IMG/VR virus record: IMGVR_UViG_3300042458_002038
Coordinates: 1-64,000 of that record
Strand: one strand, 5' to 3'
Origin: a virus
DNA length: 64,000 nt
Shown here piece by piece: positions 6,038 through 14,070 of this stretch (positions within the stretch are counted from its first letter, which is position 1; the number at the start of each line of letters is the position of its first letter). The notes under the pieces were generated by a model that ran no database searches, was not told where the DNA came from, and saw nothing but the letters and a program-made list of their open reading frames with translations. The position numbers were made by a program, and so were the translations under genes.

Positions 6038-6045
6038 TATTTATA
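6038..6045 (-). promoter_or_regulatory. Late promoter
   Basis: TATAAATA upstream of the packaged-protein paralog starting at 6026; it overlaps the stop region of the previous gene. Confidence 0.7.
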
Positions 6046-6451
6046 AGTAAATTTTATTGGGCTCGCTTGAAATAAGAGCTGGTGCAGTTAGTTTACTGTT
6101 ATTAGAATTTACAACAAAATAATTTCCTTTATTGTCAACATCCACTTCAGCCAGTCCAGCATCAGCAAGATCCTCACCAGTTGCAACATTTACGCTATAC
6201 CATTTTTGTACACCAAGTGTAGCTAGTTTGCCAGAGTTGCCAATAAGCTTGTATGGGCTAACCTTATATAGTTGGTCGTCATCTGGAAAGTATACATAAC
6301 CTGCTGCAATGATTTGTGCTTTAATTGCAGCTTCGTTGAGTTGAAGAGTACTTTCAACAGTAACTTCTTCAAGAGAAGCGTATGTTTGTTCATCTAACAT
6401 CGCACGATATGCGTCGGCTGCTGTTGGTGGGATTGAAATATTTGGATTCAT
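6041..6451 (-). CDS. Putative packaged internal protein, paralog 4
   Basis: 136 residues. Same leader (ISIPPTAADAYRAMLDEQTY) and LNE|A at 38-41, but an unrelated mature domain starting AAIKAQII. Leader sharing between unrelated domains argues that the leader is a targeting signal. A late box 4 nt before the ATG implies a leaderless mRNA. Confidence 0.65.
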   Translation of the reverse strand: MNPNISIPPTAADAYRAMLDEQTYASLEEVTVESTLQLNEAAIKAQIIAAGYVYFPDDDQLYKVSPYKLIGNSGKLATLGVQKWYSVNVATGEDLADAGLAEVDVDNKGNYFVVNSNNSKLTAPALISSEPNKIYL

Positions 6452-6455
6452 ACCT

Positions 6456-6463
6456 TATTTATA
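6456..6463 (-). promoter_or_regulatory. Late promoter
   Basis: TATAAATA, 4 nt before the ATG at 6451. Confidence 0.75.
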
Positions 6464-6464
6464 A

Positions 6465-6767
6465 TTATTTTTTCTTATACACATATGAAACTGGAACCTC
6501 ATCTTCTGAGTTGAACGCCTTTGCTTCCTTTTTAATTTTGTTGAGTTTATCAATAATAGCCGCAAATGATTTTACATCAAAATCATCGCCATTCATTTGA
6601 CTGTCCGCAAAGCTTTTGAGATCACGAGCAACAACATACAATTCATTGCCTACAACATTCCCTGGAAGTCGATAAAAAGATGCGGCTTCAACCAGAGCGT
6701 GGTTGGCTTCAATTGCTTGGTCATATGAAGCTTGAGCCATTTGACGATATGCTGTAGTGATATTCAT
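6465..6767 (-). CDS. Putative packaged small protein
   Basis: 100 residues, rich in Ala and Lys, starting MNITTAYRQM with LVE|A at 25-28, a possible prohead-protease site. The leader is only distantly like the four following genes. A late box lies 7 nt upstream. First gene of this late cluster. No domain recognised. Confidence 0.55.
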   Translation of the reverse strand: MNITTAYRQMAQASYDQAIEANHALVEAASFYRLPGNVVGNELYVVARDLKSFADSQMNGDDFDVKSFAAIIDKLNKIKKEAKAFNSEDEVPVSYVYKKK

Positions 6768-6774
6768 TATACCT

Positions 6775-6782
6775 TATTTATA
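6775..6782 (-). promoter_or_regulatory. Late promoter
   Basis: TATAAATA 7 nt before the ATG at 6767. Confidence 0.75.
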
Positions 6783-7362
6783 CAAGGAAGGTTTTCCACT
6801 CTTCTCGAATCTCTACTTTTTCGCTAAGTGCAGCAAACTCCACATCATTAAGAATCTTTGGTTTTACACTGCTGCCTTTGATGTTTTGATATGGAAACTT
6901 GTTGCTCTTTTTGCTGTTGCATTTTTTGCAACTCAATACAATGTTGCTATCATCATTGCTTCCACCTCTGCTGCGTGGCAATACATGATCTCGTGTTGCA
7001 GCCGTAAAAGGAATCTTTTTGAGACAGTATTGACATTCTCCATCATACACATAATATAGCTGTCTCAAGTTGATGACACGATTGCGTCTCTTGCCAAAAG
7101 TACCAAAGTATCCTGGGATCACCACAATTGTAGGCACGGCCCAACAGCTGTCAACGCTGCGCAGCGCTGGATGATCTGGCACAAGATATTCATCATTTGC
7201 AATCCAGCTATCCCAATCATGAATATTGCCATACAAGTCATATGCTTTAACGCCGCCCACAATCATATTGCGAACTGCACTGCGCGCACTAAAGAATCCG
7301 CAGGCCTGAAAGCCTGCAGTCAAGACGAGTGTGGTTTTTGTTTTGGGTGCTACAGGCGTCAC
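6778..7362 (-). CDS. HNH endonuclease-family protein
   Basis: 194 residues. The HNH core lies at about 120-165: C-x2-C (CQYC), TRDHVLPRSRGG, then CKKCNSKK, i.e. zinc-binding cysteines plus a DH catalytic dyad. It lacks the late-promoter/hairpin cassette of the homing endonucleases in this window and sits in an early operon with overlapping neighbours, so it is probably a resident phage gene. The start is GTG, overlapping the upstream stop (GTGA). Confidence 0.82.
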   Translation of the reverse strand: MTPVAPKTKTTLVLTAGFQACGFFSARSAVRNMIVGGVKAYDLYGNIHDWDSWIANDEYLVPDHPALRSVDSCWAVPTIVVIPGYFGTFGKRRNRVINLRQLYYVYDGECQYCLKKIPFTAATRDHVLPRSRGGSNDDSNIVLSCKKCNSKKSNKFPYQNIKGSSVKPKILNDVEFAALSEKVEIREEWKTFLV

Positions 7363-7544
7363 ACCACAGCCTCCTTTACATTTTGTTTTTCGGCACGCTC
7401 AATCGCAGAGTCAATAATGGCCTGAAACTCTTTAAGTTTCGCAGCGTCATTATCCAATAAGCTAGAGATGTCTCGATTGTATTTTAGCGAAAGCAATGAT
7501 CCACGAAGAGTGCCAGCGAGATTTGCATAAGAAGTAGGTGTCAT
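7359..7544 (-). CDS. Small early protein, unknown
   Basis: 61 residues, mostly helical and charged; no known motif. First gene after early promoter E4, with the early leader CTAAGGAAACCAC. Overlaps the HNH gene by 4 nt. Confidence 0.7.
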   Translation of the reverse strand: MTPTSYANLAGTLRGSLLSLKYNRDISSLLDNDAAKLKEFQAIIDSAIERAEKQNVKEAVV

Positions 7545-7566
7545 GTTGTGGTTTCCTTAGAGTATT

Positions 7567-7595
7567 ATTATACACAGAAAACCACAACATGTAAA
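7567..7595 (-). promoter_or_regulatory. Early promoter E4
   Basis: -35 TTTACA (7590-7595), 17 bp, -10 TATAAT (7567-7572); leader contains TAAGGAAACCAC. Confidence 0.9.
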
Positions 7596-7601
7596 GGACT
7601 T

Positions 7602-8219
7602 TTATTCGATTTTTTTGGTCTGTCCAGCCTTTTTAGCTTTTTTCTCCATCAGCTTGCCGCGCTTTTCAAGGCGCTCAAGAACTTGATTTGCATCCAGCCA
7701 AATATCTTTGTCATTTGTCATGTCAACAATTTCCTCAGGCGTAAGGAAGTCGGTATACATATCTTGAAACAATCCAGTACTCCATTTGCGCTCATGCACC
7801 ATACCATGATACATTTCACCACCTTTGCCAACTGTTCCAGCACTATAGTTATGAAACAAGAACATGCTGTGATTGGTAATCATATATTCATCGGCCACCA
7901 AAAAGATAAGTGTTGCTGCGCTCATGCATGCACCTTCAACACTTACAATGATATGTGCTTCAGTTTCCTGTAATGCCTGAAGGAATTGAATGGTTGTAAA
8001 TAAGTTTCCTCCTGGGCAATTGATGTGAATCTTGATTGCATCAGTTTCACGACAGTTGCGAATCTCATGGAACCAACTGATATATTCACTGGGTGGTCCA
8101 ATTTCATCGCTCAGGTAATACTCACGTACACATCCATAATCGCTTGAGAAACTGTCTGGTGGTCCACTTGTTAGCAGATCAAGCAGGCCTTTGTTGTTTT
8201 TAGTTTTTGTATTATCCAT
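7602..8219 (-). CDS. ClpP-like serine protease
   Basis: 205 residues of the ClpP/crotonase-fold S14 type: substrate-loop glycines in INCPGGN (about 68-74), nucleophile Ser in GACMSAATL (about 103), catalytic His in LFHNYS (about 128). No signal peptide. The role in T4-like phages is unclear; head maturation or host-protein turnover are possible. Its ATG overlaps the end of an exonuclease-gene remnant, showing that the endonuclease at 8312 inserted just upstream. Confidence 0.82.
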   Translation of the reverse strand: MDNTKTKNNKGLLDLLTSGPPDSFSSDYGCVREYYLSDEIGPPSEYISWFHEIRNCRETDAIKIHINCPGGNLFTTIQFLQALQETEAHIIVSVEGACMSAATLIFLVADEYMITNHSMFLFHNYSAGTVGKGGEMYHGMVHERKWSTGLFQDMYTDFLTPEEIVDMTNDKDIWLDANQVLERLEKRGKLMEKKAKKAGQTKKIE

Positions 8220-8298
8220 GTCCGAATAGTTTTTTGGTATTGTATTCTTTAATTACTTTCTTATCAAACATAATTGCATATACTGAATCTTGAATTTT
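8212..8298 (-). pseudogene. Remnant of the exonuclease gene 3' end
   Basis: An open minus frame ends KEYNTKKLFGHG-stop, closely resembling the C-terminus of the downstream exonuclease (KYYNRTKLFGHT). It overlaps the ClpP start codon. Best explained as the original end of the exonuclease gene, displaced when the endonuclease element inserted. Confidence 0.7.
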
Positions 8299-8306
8299 TA
8301 TAAATA
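8299..8306 (+). promoter_or_regulatory. Late promoter for the + strand endonuclease
   Basis: TATAAATA followed by CAATT and ATG. It lies in the loop of an inverted repeat CATAATTG (8269-8276) / CAATTATG (8307-8314) that includes the start codon. Confidence 0.75.
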
Positions 8307-8311
8307 CAATT

Positions 8312-9082
8312 ATGAGCCCTCTAATAATCTATATATATGTAAAACAACATTCCGTTACAGGTTTAAAGTATTTTGGCAAATGCACAACACGCGATCCGTT
8401 AACATATTTAGGATCTGGTAAGTATTGGTTAAGGCATATTAAAAAACACGGAACTCAATTTGTAGTCACGTTAAATGTATGGGAATTTGAAATAGCTGAT
8501 GAAGCTACAAAATTTGCATTAGAATATTCTAATGCAAACGATATAGTTAAATCTGAAGAATGGGCAAATTTAATAGAGGAAAACGCATTAGACGGATCAC
8601 CACTTGGAGTAAAGCGCTCAGGAGAAACTAAACAAAAAATAACTAATGCTTTGTTAGCTAGAAGTGATGAAGTTAAAGAACGTATAAAACTCTCAAATAC
8701 TGGTAAAAAAAGAAGTGATATAGTTAAAGAACAAATAAGAATTAGAAGTACTGGAAGATTGCATACCCAAGAAGCTAAAGATAAAGTATCTCGTAAATTA
8801 AAAGAAGCATGGGCTAATAATCCACGCGAAATTTCAGAAGAAACTAAAATGAAAATTTCTATAGCTGGTACTGGAAGATTGCATACGCAAGAAGCTAAAG
8901 ATAAAATTGGAATTGCTCACAAAGATAAAAATGTAAGTGATGAAACAAAACTTAAACAAAGCGAAAAAGCTAAAACTCGTTTATTAACGTGTGATTGTTG
9001 TGGAATTACATTAAATGCTGTTACCATAAGAAGATGGCATAATTCAAAATGTAAATATCATAATTTAAGTATGGCCAAATAA
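8312..9082 (+). CDS. GIY-YIG homing endonuclease (HEG C)
   Basis: 256 residues and the only + strand gene. N-terminal GIY-YIG-like core (IYIYVKQ at about 6-12, KYFGK at 19-23), repeated NUMOD3-type DNA-binding segments (the TGRLHTQEAKDK repeat occurs twice), and a C-terminal C-x2-C-x10-H-x4-C finger. Inserted between exonuclease and clpP-like genes, with remnants on its left flank. Carries its own late promoter and start-codon hairpin. Confidence 0.9.
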   Translation: MSPLIIYIYVKQHSVTGLKYFGKCTTRDPLTYLGSGKYWLRHIKKHGTQFVVTLNVWEFEIADEATKFALEYSNANDIVKSEEWANLIEENALDGSPLGVKRSGETKQKITNALLARSDEVKERIKLSNTGKKRSDIVKEQIRIRSTGRLHTQEAKDKVSRKLKEAWANNPREISEETKMKISIAGTGRLHTQEAKDKIGIAHKDKNVSDETKLKQSEKAKTRLLTCDCCGITLNAVTIRRWHNSKCKYHNLSMAK

Positions 9083-9763
9083 TTTAGTTCGATTATAATA
9101 CTTTATTGATTCGATTACCTTTGGTAACCAGCCATAAGTTTTTTCTTTAAAAACAATAGGAACCGGATTATCATCTATAGCCATAATAATCACGCTTTGC
9201 GTAACTGGTATATCGGTTCTTTCATAAAAGGCGGCGGCATAAAAGGCAGCTTGTATGAAGTAGTTGCTAATCTCTTCTCGAGTTTTAACGCGCTTACTGG
9301 TTTTAAAATCAATGACACTAAGTTTTCCTTCATATTCTGCAACGAGATCAACTCTTCCAGCAATTCCAAGATGATCACTATATAGCGGTCGTTCCTGCAT
9401 TACAACGCGTCCTATGTTGTTGTCAAGGATTGGTTGAATACTACGGAATAATGCTACAACATGAGGCATCTCATCCTTTTTGTATATATCAGGTTCGTTA
9501 TTAAGATACTTTTCAGCAATGGTGTGTAGCGCTGTTCCTCGAGCACAGGCGTGACGAGTGACGCGATTAGCTTCTTCTTCACCAACACGGCGGCGCCATT
9601 CATAGATAGCTTCTTTGCCGCGAACGCTCAATACAGTTGTAATACTAGGATACTTCTTTCCTTGAGGCGTAACATATAGTCGAGTGCCTGGGACGCTAGC
9701 ATCGCCCAGCTCGTTATAACCTAGATCTACAGGATCATGAACAAAAGTTTTGCGTTCATTCAT
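9065..9763 (-). CDS. PD-(D/E)XK (RecB/Cas4-like) exonuclease
   Basis: 232 residues from the ATG that overlaps the upstream stop (ATGA). Motifs: GTALHTIAEKYL (about 76-87), GRVDLVAEY, then IDFKTSK with the catalytic D and K, and the QAAFYAAAF helix typical of RecB-family nucleases. Probably processes DNA ends during recombination-dependent replication. Its 3' end overlaps the + strand endonuclease by 18 nt, and its last codons seem to have been supplied by that element. Confidence 0.85.
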   Translation of the reverse strand: MNERKTFVHDPVDLGYNELGDASVPGTRLYVTPQGKKYPSITTVLSVRGKEAIYEWRRRVGEEEANRVTRHACARGTALHTIAEKYLNNEPDIYKKDEMPHVVALFRSIQPILDNNIGRVVMQERPLYSDHLGIAGRVDLVAEYEGKLSVIDFKTSKRVKTREEISNYFIQAAFYAAAFYERTDIPVTQSVIIMAIDDNPVPIVFKEKTYGWLPKVIESIKYYNRTKLFGHT

Positions 9764-9924
9764 AATGTACCCCAATCAATAAAGATACCCCTTTCAACGC
9801 TTTTGTCTTTGCGACTATCGGAGTGTTTACTCTTTTTGAGTTTTTTATTTCCAGCATTATAGTCGTCATCATAATATGATTGTTTGCGACCATTAGACCC
9901 TTTGCTTTTGCGACTCTTTCCCAT
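9760..9924 (-). CDS. Small basic protein
   Basis: 54 residues, very rich in Lys/Arg/Ser (MGKSRKSKGS), with a DDDY acidic patch. Translationally coupled to the exonuclease through an ATGA overlap. No family recognised; nucleic-acid binding is plausible from charge alone. Confidence 0.65.
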   Translation of the reverse strand: MGKSRKSKGSNGRKQSYYDDDYNAGNKKLKKSKHSDSRKDKSVERGIFIDWGTL

Positions 9925-9929
9925 ACTCT

Positions 9930-10202
9930 TTATCGGGTTTCCATATTTTTCTTTGCGTATCGGCCATTTGCCTTTTGAATCTTTTTCAGCACATCATTCC
10001 ATCCACTACCAGCGCGTTGTAATACTGTTTGAGCGCCCTCATATGAAATGCGCGGCGCGCTGCTAATGATGCGTTTGATTACTCCTTCACCTTCAGCTGC
10101 ACATGCTACACAATGCTGTGTTAGTGGAACATCTCGGTCAGCCATACTCAGACTTGCGTCCCATTCATGCTCACATGATGTACATTTAAATGTATAGGTC
10201 AT
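9930..10202 (-). CDS. Zinc-ribbon protein (FmdB-like)
   Basis: 90 residues. The N-terminal zinc ribbon has CTSC (about 8-11) and a second pair CVAC (about 32-35), followed by a helical basic tail. Similar small zinc ribbons are widespread in T4-like phages; the function is unknown. Its ATG overlaps the preceding stop codon. Confidence 0.72.
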   Translation of the reverse strand: MTYTFKCTSCEHEWDASLSMADRDVPLTQHCVACAAEGEGVIKRIISSAPRISYEGAQTVLQRAGSGWNDVLKKIQKANGRYAKKNMETR

Positions 10203-10645
10203 GCTGTTGGTGGAAGCAGATTTGGAAATGCTTGCTTAACTAAACTAACAGTAAGCAATGGATACAATTCACTAAGCTTTTGATCTTTAACCGCAATTAT
10301 AATTTCTGCATCTTTGACATGACTATTCTCAAGCAATTTGATAAACAGCATTTCTTTTTTTAAGCGCGGCAAATTAGGATTGCTAATTAGCAGCCTCCGC
10401 AGTATATCAATCTGCTTCTTAAGAGGAGTTGGTTGCAATCCAGCAGGGCTTTCATCAGCCTTAAATGGAGGAGCTCCTTCAGGAAGATCAAACTTAACTC
10501 CTGGGATAAATGCCAATTGCAACAGCAACTCAATTACATAGCTGTTATTGTTTTTTAGAGTATCAATTCTCTCGTTGAGCTTTGTGGTTTTTTCAAGCAG
10601 CTCAAATACCTCATGCGGTAACTTTTCATGCATTCTTCTAATCAT
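10199..10645 (-). CDS. Conserved T4-like phage protein, unknown
   Basis: 148 residues from MIRRMHEK, chosen because it leaves 4 nt to the RNase H stop. All-helical, Leu-rich; LLQLAFIPGVKFDLPEG resembles a conserved phage family of unknown function found near DNA-metabolism genes. No catalytic motif seen. Confidence 0.65.
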   Translation of the reverse strand: MIRRMHEKLPHEVFELLEKTTKLNERIDTLKNNNSYVIELLLQLAFIPGVKFDLPEGAPPFKADESPAGLQPTPLKKQIDILRRLLISNPNLPRLKKEMLFIKLLENSHVKDAEIIIAVKDQKLSELYPLLTVSLVKQAFPNLLPPTA

Positions 10646-10649
10646 ATGT

Positions 10650-11516
10650 TTATTTGGTGAAAAATTCTGATGCACTGCTAATAAGCATATTGCAACGTTT
10701 AGATATCAGATAGTTAAGAACCTTACTATTGTTTTTAACTGGAGCTGAGTTGTATTCTGTAAGGATAGCATCACGCACTTCCGCAGGCACTCGCTCAAGA
10801 TCAATCACGGTACGGTTACGAATATAATTGCGGTAAGTTTCCTCAGGCATAACATTTTGCAGCTTGCCAGCTTTATCAGCTGAGATCCATTCATCAATTT
10901 TAGTTGCACGCAATGCGGTTTGACGAATGCTATCAGTAAATGTATTGTCGGGACTAAGAACATTTGGTACGCCATCACCGCTATCACCTTTGAGAACATG
11001 CTCCATCAGATAACGTGCAGGATTTTTATCGCTAATAAGCTTCTTGGTCATTGGACTCCATTGTGCGACATTATCATATCGCTGCAATTGAATAAAGTCT
11101 TTGTCGGCACTAATAATCATGACTGGCTCATAGTTGCCAAATTCTTGAGTGGTTTCTACGAGTGCAGCAATAACATCGTCAGCTTCTGCCTTATCAGTTT
11201 GTACTACAGTGTATGGCAAATGCTCGACAATTTCAGCTTTGACATTATTGAGAATGCGGAAGATTTCCTTCCAGTCCATGCTGCTTTCTTCGCGATTCTT
11301 ACGGCGTGCTGCTTTATATTGTGGATAGTAATCTTTGCGCCAGCTGCCGCCGTCGCAGGCAATAACCATCTTACCATACTTATCACGGTACTTGAGGTTA
11401 TACATGCGCAGGCTATTTAGAATAATATGTCGAAGAAAGTCTTCTTCAATTTTATTGCTCTTTGCTTGGCTAAAGACACTTGAAATGGCGATTCCGCTAT
11501 AGTCGATTATAATCAT
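10650..11516 (-). CDS. rnh: RNase H (T4 Rnh-type 5' nuclease)
   Basis: 288 residues of the FEN/5'-nuclease superfamily. Acidic metal ligands appear in order: IIIDYSG (N-terminus), IACDGGSWRK, TDKAEADDVIA, IISADKDF, then KGDSGDGVPN (helix-hairpin-helix). Removes RNA primers from Okazaki fragments with gp43 and gp45. First gene downstream of early promoter E5. Confidence 0.95.
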   Translation of the reverse strand: MIIIDYSGIAISSVFSQAKSNKIEEDFLRHIILNSLRMYNLKYRDKYGKMVIACDGGSWRKDYYPQYKAARRKNREESSMDWKEIFRILNNVKAEIVEHLPYTVVQTDKAEADDVIAALVETTQEFGNYEPVMIISADKDFIQLQRYDNVAQWSPMTKKLISDKNPARYLMEHVLKGDSGDGVPNVLSPDNTFTDSIRQTALRATKIDEWISADKAGKLQNVMPEETYRNYIRNRTVIDLERVPAEVRDAILTEYNSAPVKNNSKVLNYLISKRCNMLISSASEFFTK

Positions 11517-11535
11517 TTTGATTTGGTTGTATGTA

Positions 11536-11564
11536 ATTATAATCTAAAAACGAAAGAATGTAAA
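11536..11564 (-). promoter_or_regulatory. Early promoter E5 (rnh)
   Basis: -35 TTTACA (11559-11564), 17 bp, -10 TATAAT (11536-11541). The -35 abuts the stop codon of the upstream gene. Confidence 0.88.
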
Positions 11565-11996
11565 CTACTTTTTCCACAGATTTTTTATATGTTTCGAATG
11601 AATGCGGCAGCCGATAAAAGCATTATAGTAATCGTCACTTAGGAGCACTTCTCGGTCAAAATGGTACTTTGCTTCAATGTATGACAGCTCGCCTTTTGCT
11701 TTACCAAACGCAAGTATCTCTCTTGAGAAGGTGTCCTCCCGTTCTTCAACCAGCTGCTTAACGAGTTCGCTACTTCCATAATATGTTTGCCAATCGCTGT
11801 GTACTATTTTTTTGCGCTTGCGCTTTGTTCCTTTAAGTGGAGGTAATTTTTTGGTTGTGGTTAATAGCTTTTTACCAATGTATTTTTTACCATTGGTATT
11901 GTCGGTTACTTCATATATGAATCCAATGTAACCTTCAGCTATCTTTTCAACCGCGTGTGTAACACTAAATACTTCTCCATCGTAATACCATTCCAT
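11565..11996 (-). CDS. GIY-YIG-like endonuclease/DNA-binding protein
   Basis: 143 residues with a GIY-YIG-like start (IGFIYEVTD, KKYIGKK), a Lys/Arg-rich stretch and WQTYYGSS. Unlike the homing endonucleases it has no late-promoter cassette or NUMOD repeats, and such proteins are frequent resident genes in T4-like phages. Catalytic activity is uncertain. Confidence 0.7.
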   Translation of the reverse strand: MEWYYDGEVFSVTHAVEKIAEGYIGFIYEVTDNTNGKKYIGKKLLTTTKKLPPLKGTKRKRKKIVHSDWQTYYGSSELVKQLVEEREDTFSREILAFGKAKGELSYIEAKYHFDREVLLSDDYYNAFIGCRIHSKHIKNLWKK

Positions 11997-12006
11997 GTAT
12001 TATATA

Positions 12007-12219
12007 TCAAAGCAATTCATCATCGCTGGCGTCAACCTCTCCATTATAATCACGATGAATACCACAGAAAGGGCAATACTCAGGATACAGCTCTTCTGAT
12101 TCGTCAAATTCTTCTAACTCATCTTCATCTTGAATATCATTATAGTATTCGCTGTTATCATCGTCCCAAATGATTTCATACACATGTTTGCAACTAGGGC
12201 ATTTGTTTGTTTCAATCAT
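12007..12219 (-). CDS. Small zinc-ribbon protein
   Basis: 70 residues: CPSC near the N-terminus and CPFC about 40 residues later, separated by an acidic Asp/Glu-rich linker, so probably one zinc site. Overlaps the upstream membrane protein by 8 nt. Confidence 0.7.
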   Translation of the reverse strand: MIETNKCPSCKHVYEIIWDDDNSEYYNDIQDEDELEEFDESEELYPEYCPFCGIHRDYNGEVDASDDELL

Positions 12220-12394
12220 TATCTTTTAGTTCTTCTTTGCGTTGATGGTAAGCTAATATTGGAATGATTGGCCATGTGCATAAAAACACAACGGATGTAA
12301 TCAATAATATGATTACCAATAGTGGAACACTAAACAGCGTTCCAACTGCATACCAGAATGGTGAAAGATTATCGGATGGTGATTTTTCGGTCAT
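12212..12394 (-). CDS. Small membrane protein
   Basis: 60 residues with one long or two short hydrophobic helices (about 14-50) and charged ends. Its start overlaps the nrdA stop (TAATG). Function unknown. Confidence 0.68.
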   Translation of the reverse strand: MTEKSPSDNLSPFWYAVGTLFSVPLLVIILLITSVVFLCTWPIIPILAYHQRKEELKDND

Positions 12395-14055
12395 TATGCT
12401 TCACAGGTTGAACATGTCATGATACTGCGCGCCAACTCTTGAGCAGGATTTGCGCTACGTTGATAATACAATCCTTTGACTCCACTTTCCCATGCAAAAA
12501 TCATTAGTTCGTTTACTTCTTTTGGTTTGGCATTAGGCGCAATCATTAGATTGAGACTTTGCCCTTGATCTATATATCGTTGTCTTTGAGCGGCCTGTAT
12601 AACAATTTCCTTTTGAGCAATTTCACCAAAGGTTTTATATACTGCTTTTTCTTCATCCGTTAGTGTTGTTAGATGTTGAATACTTCCGCCATGAATAAGA
12701 ATATCACGCCAAGTTTCGCTGTTGTCCAAACCTTTACTCTTAAGCAACTTTGTTAGGTATGGATTCTTATATGTAAATTTACCCTTTGCAAGATCCTTAA
12801 CAAAATAGTTACTGTTAAGAGGTTCAATGCTTGGGCTTACTTGGCCTAGAATAAATGATGAACTTGTGGTTGGTGCAATTGCAATGGTTGTTGCGTTGCG
12901 TCGGCCATAGCCAGTTAGCAATTCAGGTTCGCCATACAAGGCCGCAAGTTGCTCTGTAGCAGAGTCACACTTTTCGCGCAGCGTCTTAAAGATACCAATA
13001 TTTTCCATCTTGGCTTCCATACTTTCAAATGGCAAGGCTTTACTTTGCAGGTAACTGTGCCAGCCAAGAACACCTACACCCAATGCGCGCTGATTGATTG
13101 CAAAACGACGCGGAGCATCCATATGCGCCATTCCTTCGGTCTTGTCAATAAATTCAGTCATAACACTATCAAGGAAATATACCAATGTTTCAATTGCGTC
13201 AGTATCTTTTAGGTCATCCCAACGCTCAAGGTTGATGGAAGATAGGTTACACACAAAGCTTTCATCTTTACTTGTGCTTAGGTAAATTTCATTGCAAAGG
13301 TTGCTAGCAAAAATTGTTTTACCTTTGTCCTTGTATACTTGAGGCGCGCCATTGTTTGCGGTATCACTAAAGAACAGGTATGGATAACCACTTTCAAAAC
13401 GCTTCTTGATGACTAATCCCCATGTCTTGCGTGCATCTTTATCACCATCAATCATGCGCTTCATCCATGCGTCACTAACCGTAACGCCAATACTCATGTC
13501 CTGAATGGTGTGGCCTTCTCCTTTGATTTTTAAGAATTCTTCAATGTCAGGATGGTCAATTGGCAGGTATGCCGCAAAGCTGCCACGACGAACATTACCT
13601 TGAGATACCACACTCATCAGTTTGTCATAAAGCTCCATGAAGTGAACCGCGCCGGTGCTTGTTCCACCAGTACTAATAGGAGTGCCGCGGCCGCGCAATG
13701 CTCCAAAGTATGCACTAGTACCTCCTCCATTTTTTGTCATCATTGTGATTTCAGAGATTTTATAACCAGCAATCTCTTCAAGGGTATCATCAATGTATGT
13801 ACCAAAACAACTGATAGGCAATCCACGCTCACGACCACTATTACTCCAAATTGGGCTGCTTAGTGAATAGAATCCTTTGTGTAGATAGCTTTCAAACTTG
13901 TCAGCAAATCCAGAGATTCCTAATCGTGTTTCAGCCGCAACAGCAATATCACGCATGCGGCTTTCCGCAGTTTCTCCAGCTTCCTCAAGTACATAGCCTC
14001 TGCTTAGGAACTTGCGGCTATCTTTATTCAACCAATAAATGTCTTCTTTACTCAT
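12394..14055 (-). CDS. nrdA: Ribonucleotide reductase class Ia, large subunit (compact)
   Basis: 553 residues. Active-site elements are in order: C83 in LPISCFG, NLCNEIYL (Asn/Cys/Glu radical triad), VCNLSSINL (second redox Cys), YYQRS tyrosines and a C-terminal CSTC pair for reduction by a thioredoxin-like donor. Clearly shorter than T4 or E. coli NrdA (about 750): the N-terminal ATP-cone is missing, so dATP activity control is probably lost. Follows nrdB by 15 nt. Confidence 0.95.
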   Translation of the reverse strand: MSKEDIYWLNKDSRKFLSRGYVLEEAGETAESRMRDIAVAAETRLGISGFADKFESYLHKGFYSLSSPIWSNSGRERGLPISCFGTYIDDTLEEIAGYKISEITMMTKNGGGTSAYFGALRGRGTPISTGGTSTGAVHFMELYDKLMSVVSQGNVRRGSFAAYLPIDHPDIEEFLKIKGEGHTIQDMSIGVTVSDAWMKRMIDGDKDARKTWGLVIKKRFESGYPYLFFSDTANNGAPQVYKDKGKTIFASNLCNEIYLSTSKDESFVCNLSSINLERWDDLKDTDAIETLVYFLDSVMTEFIDKTEGMAHMDAPRRFAINQRALGVGVLGWHSYLQSKALPFESMEAKMENIGIFKTLREKCDSATEQLAALYGEPELLTGYGRRNATTIAIAPTTSSSFILGQVSPSIEPLNSNYFVKDLAKGKFTYKNPYLTKLLKSKGLDNSETWRDILIHGGSIQHLTTLTDEEKAVYKTFGEIAQKEIVIQAAQRQRYIDQGQSLNLMIAPNAKPKEVNELMIFAWESGVKGLYYQRSANPAQELARSIMTCSTCEA

Positions 14056-14070
14056 AATCTAAAGTATATA

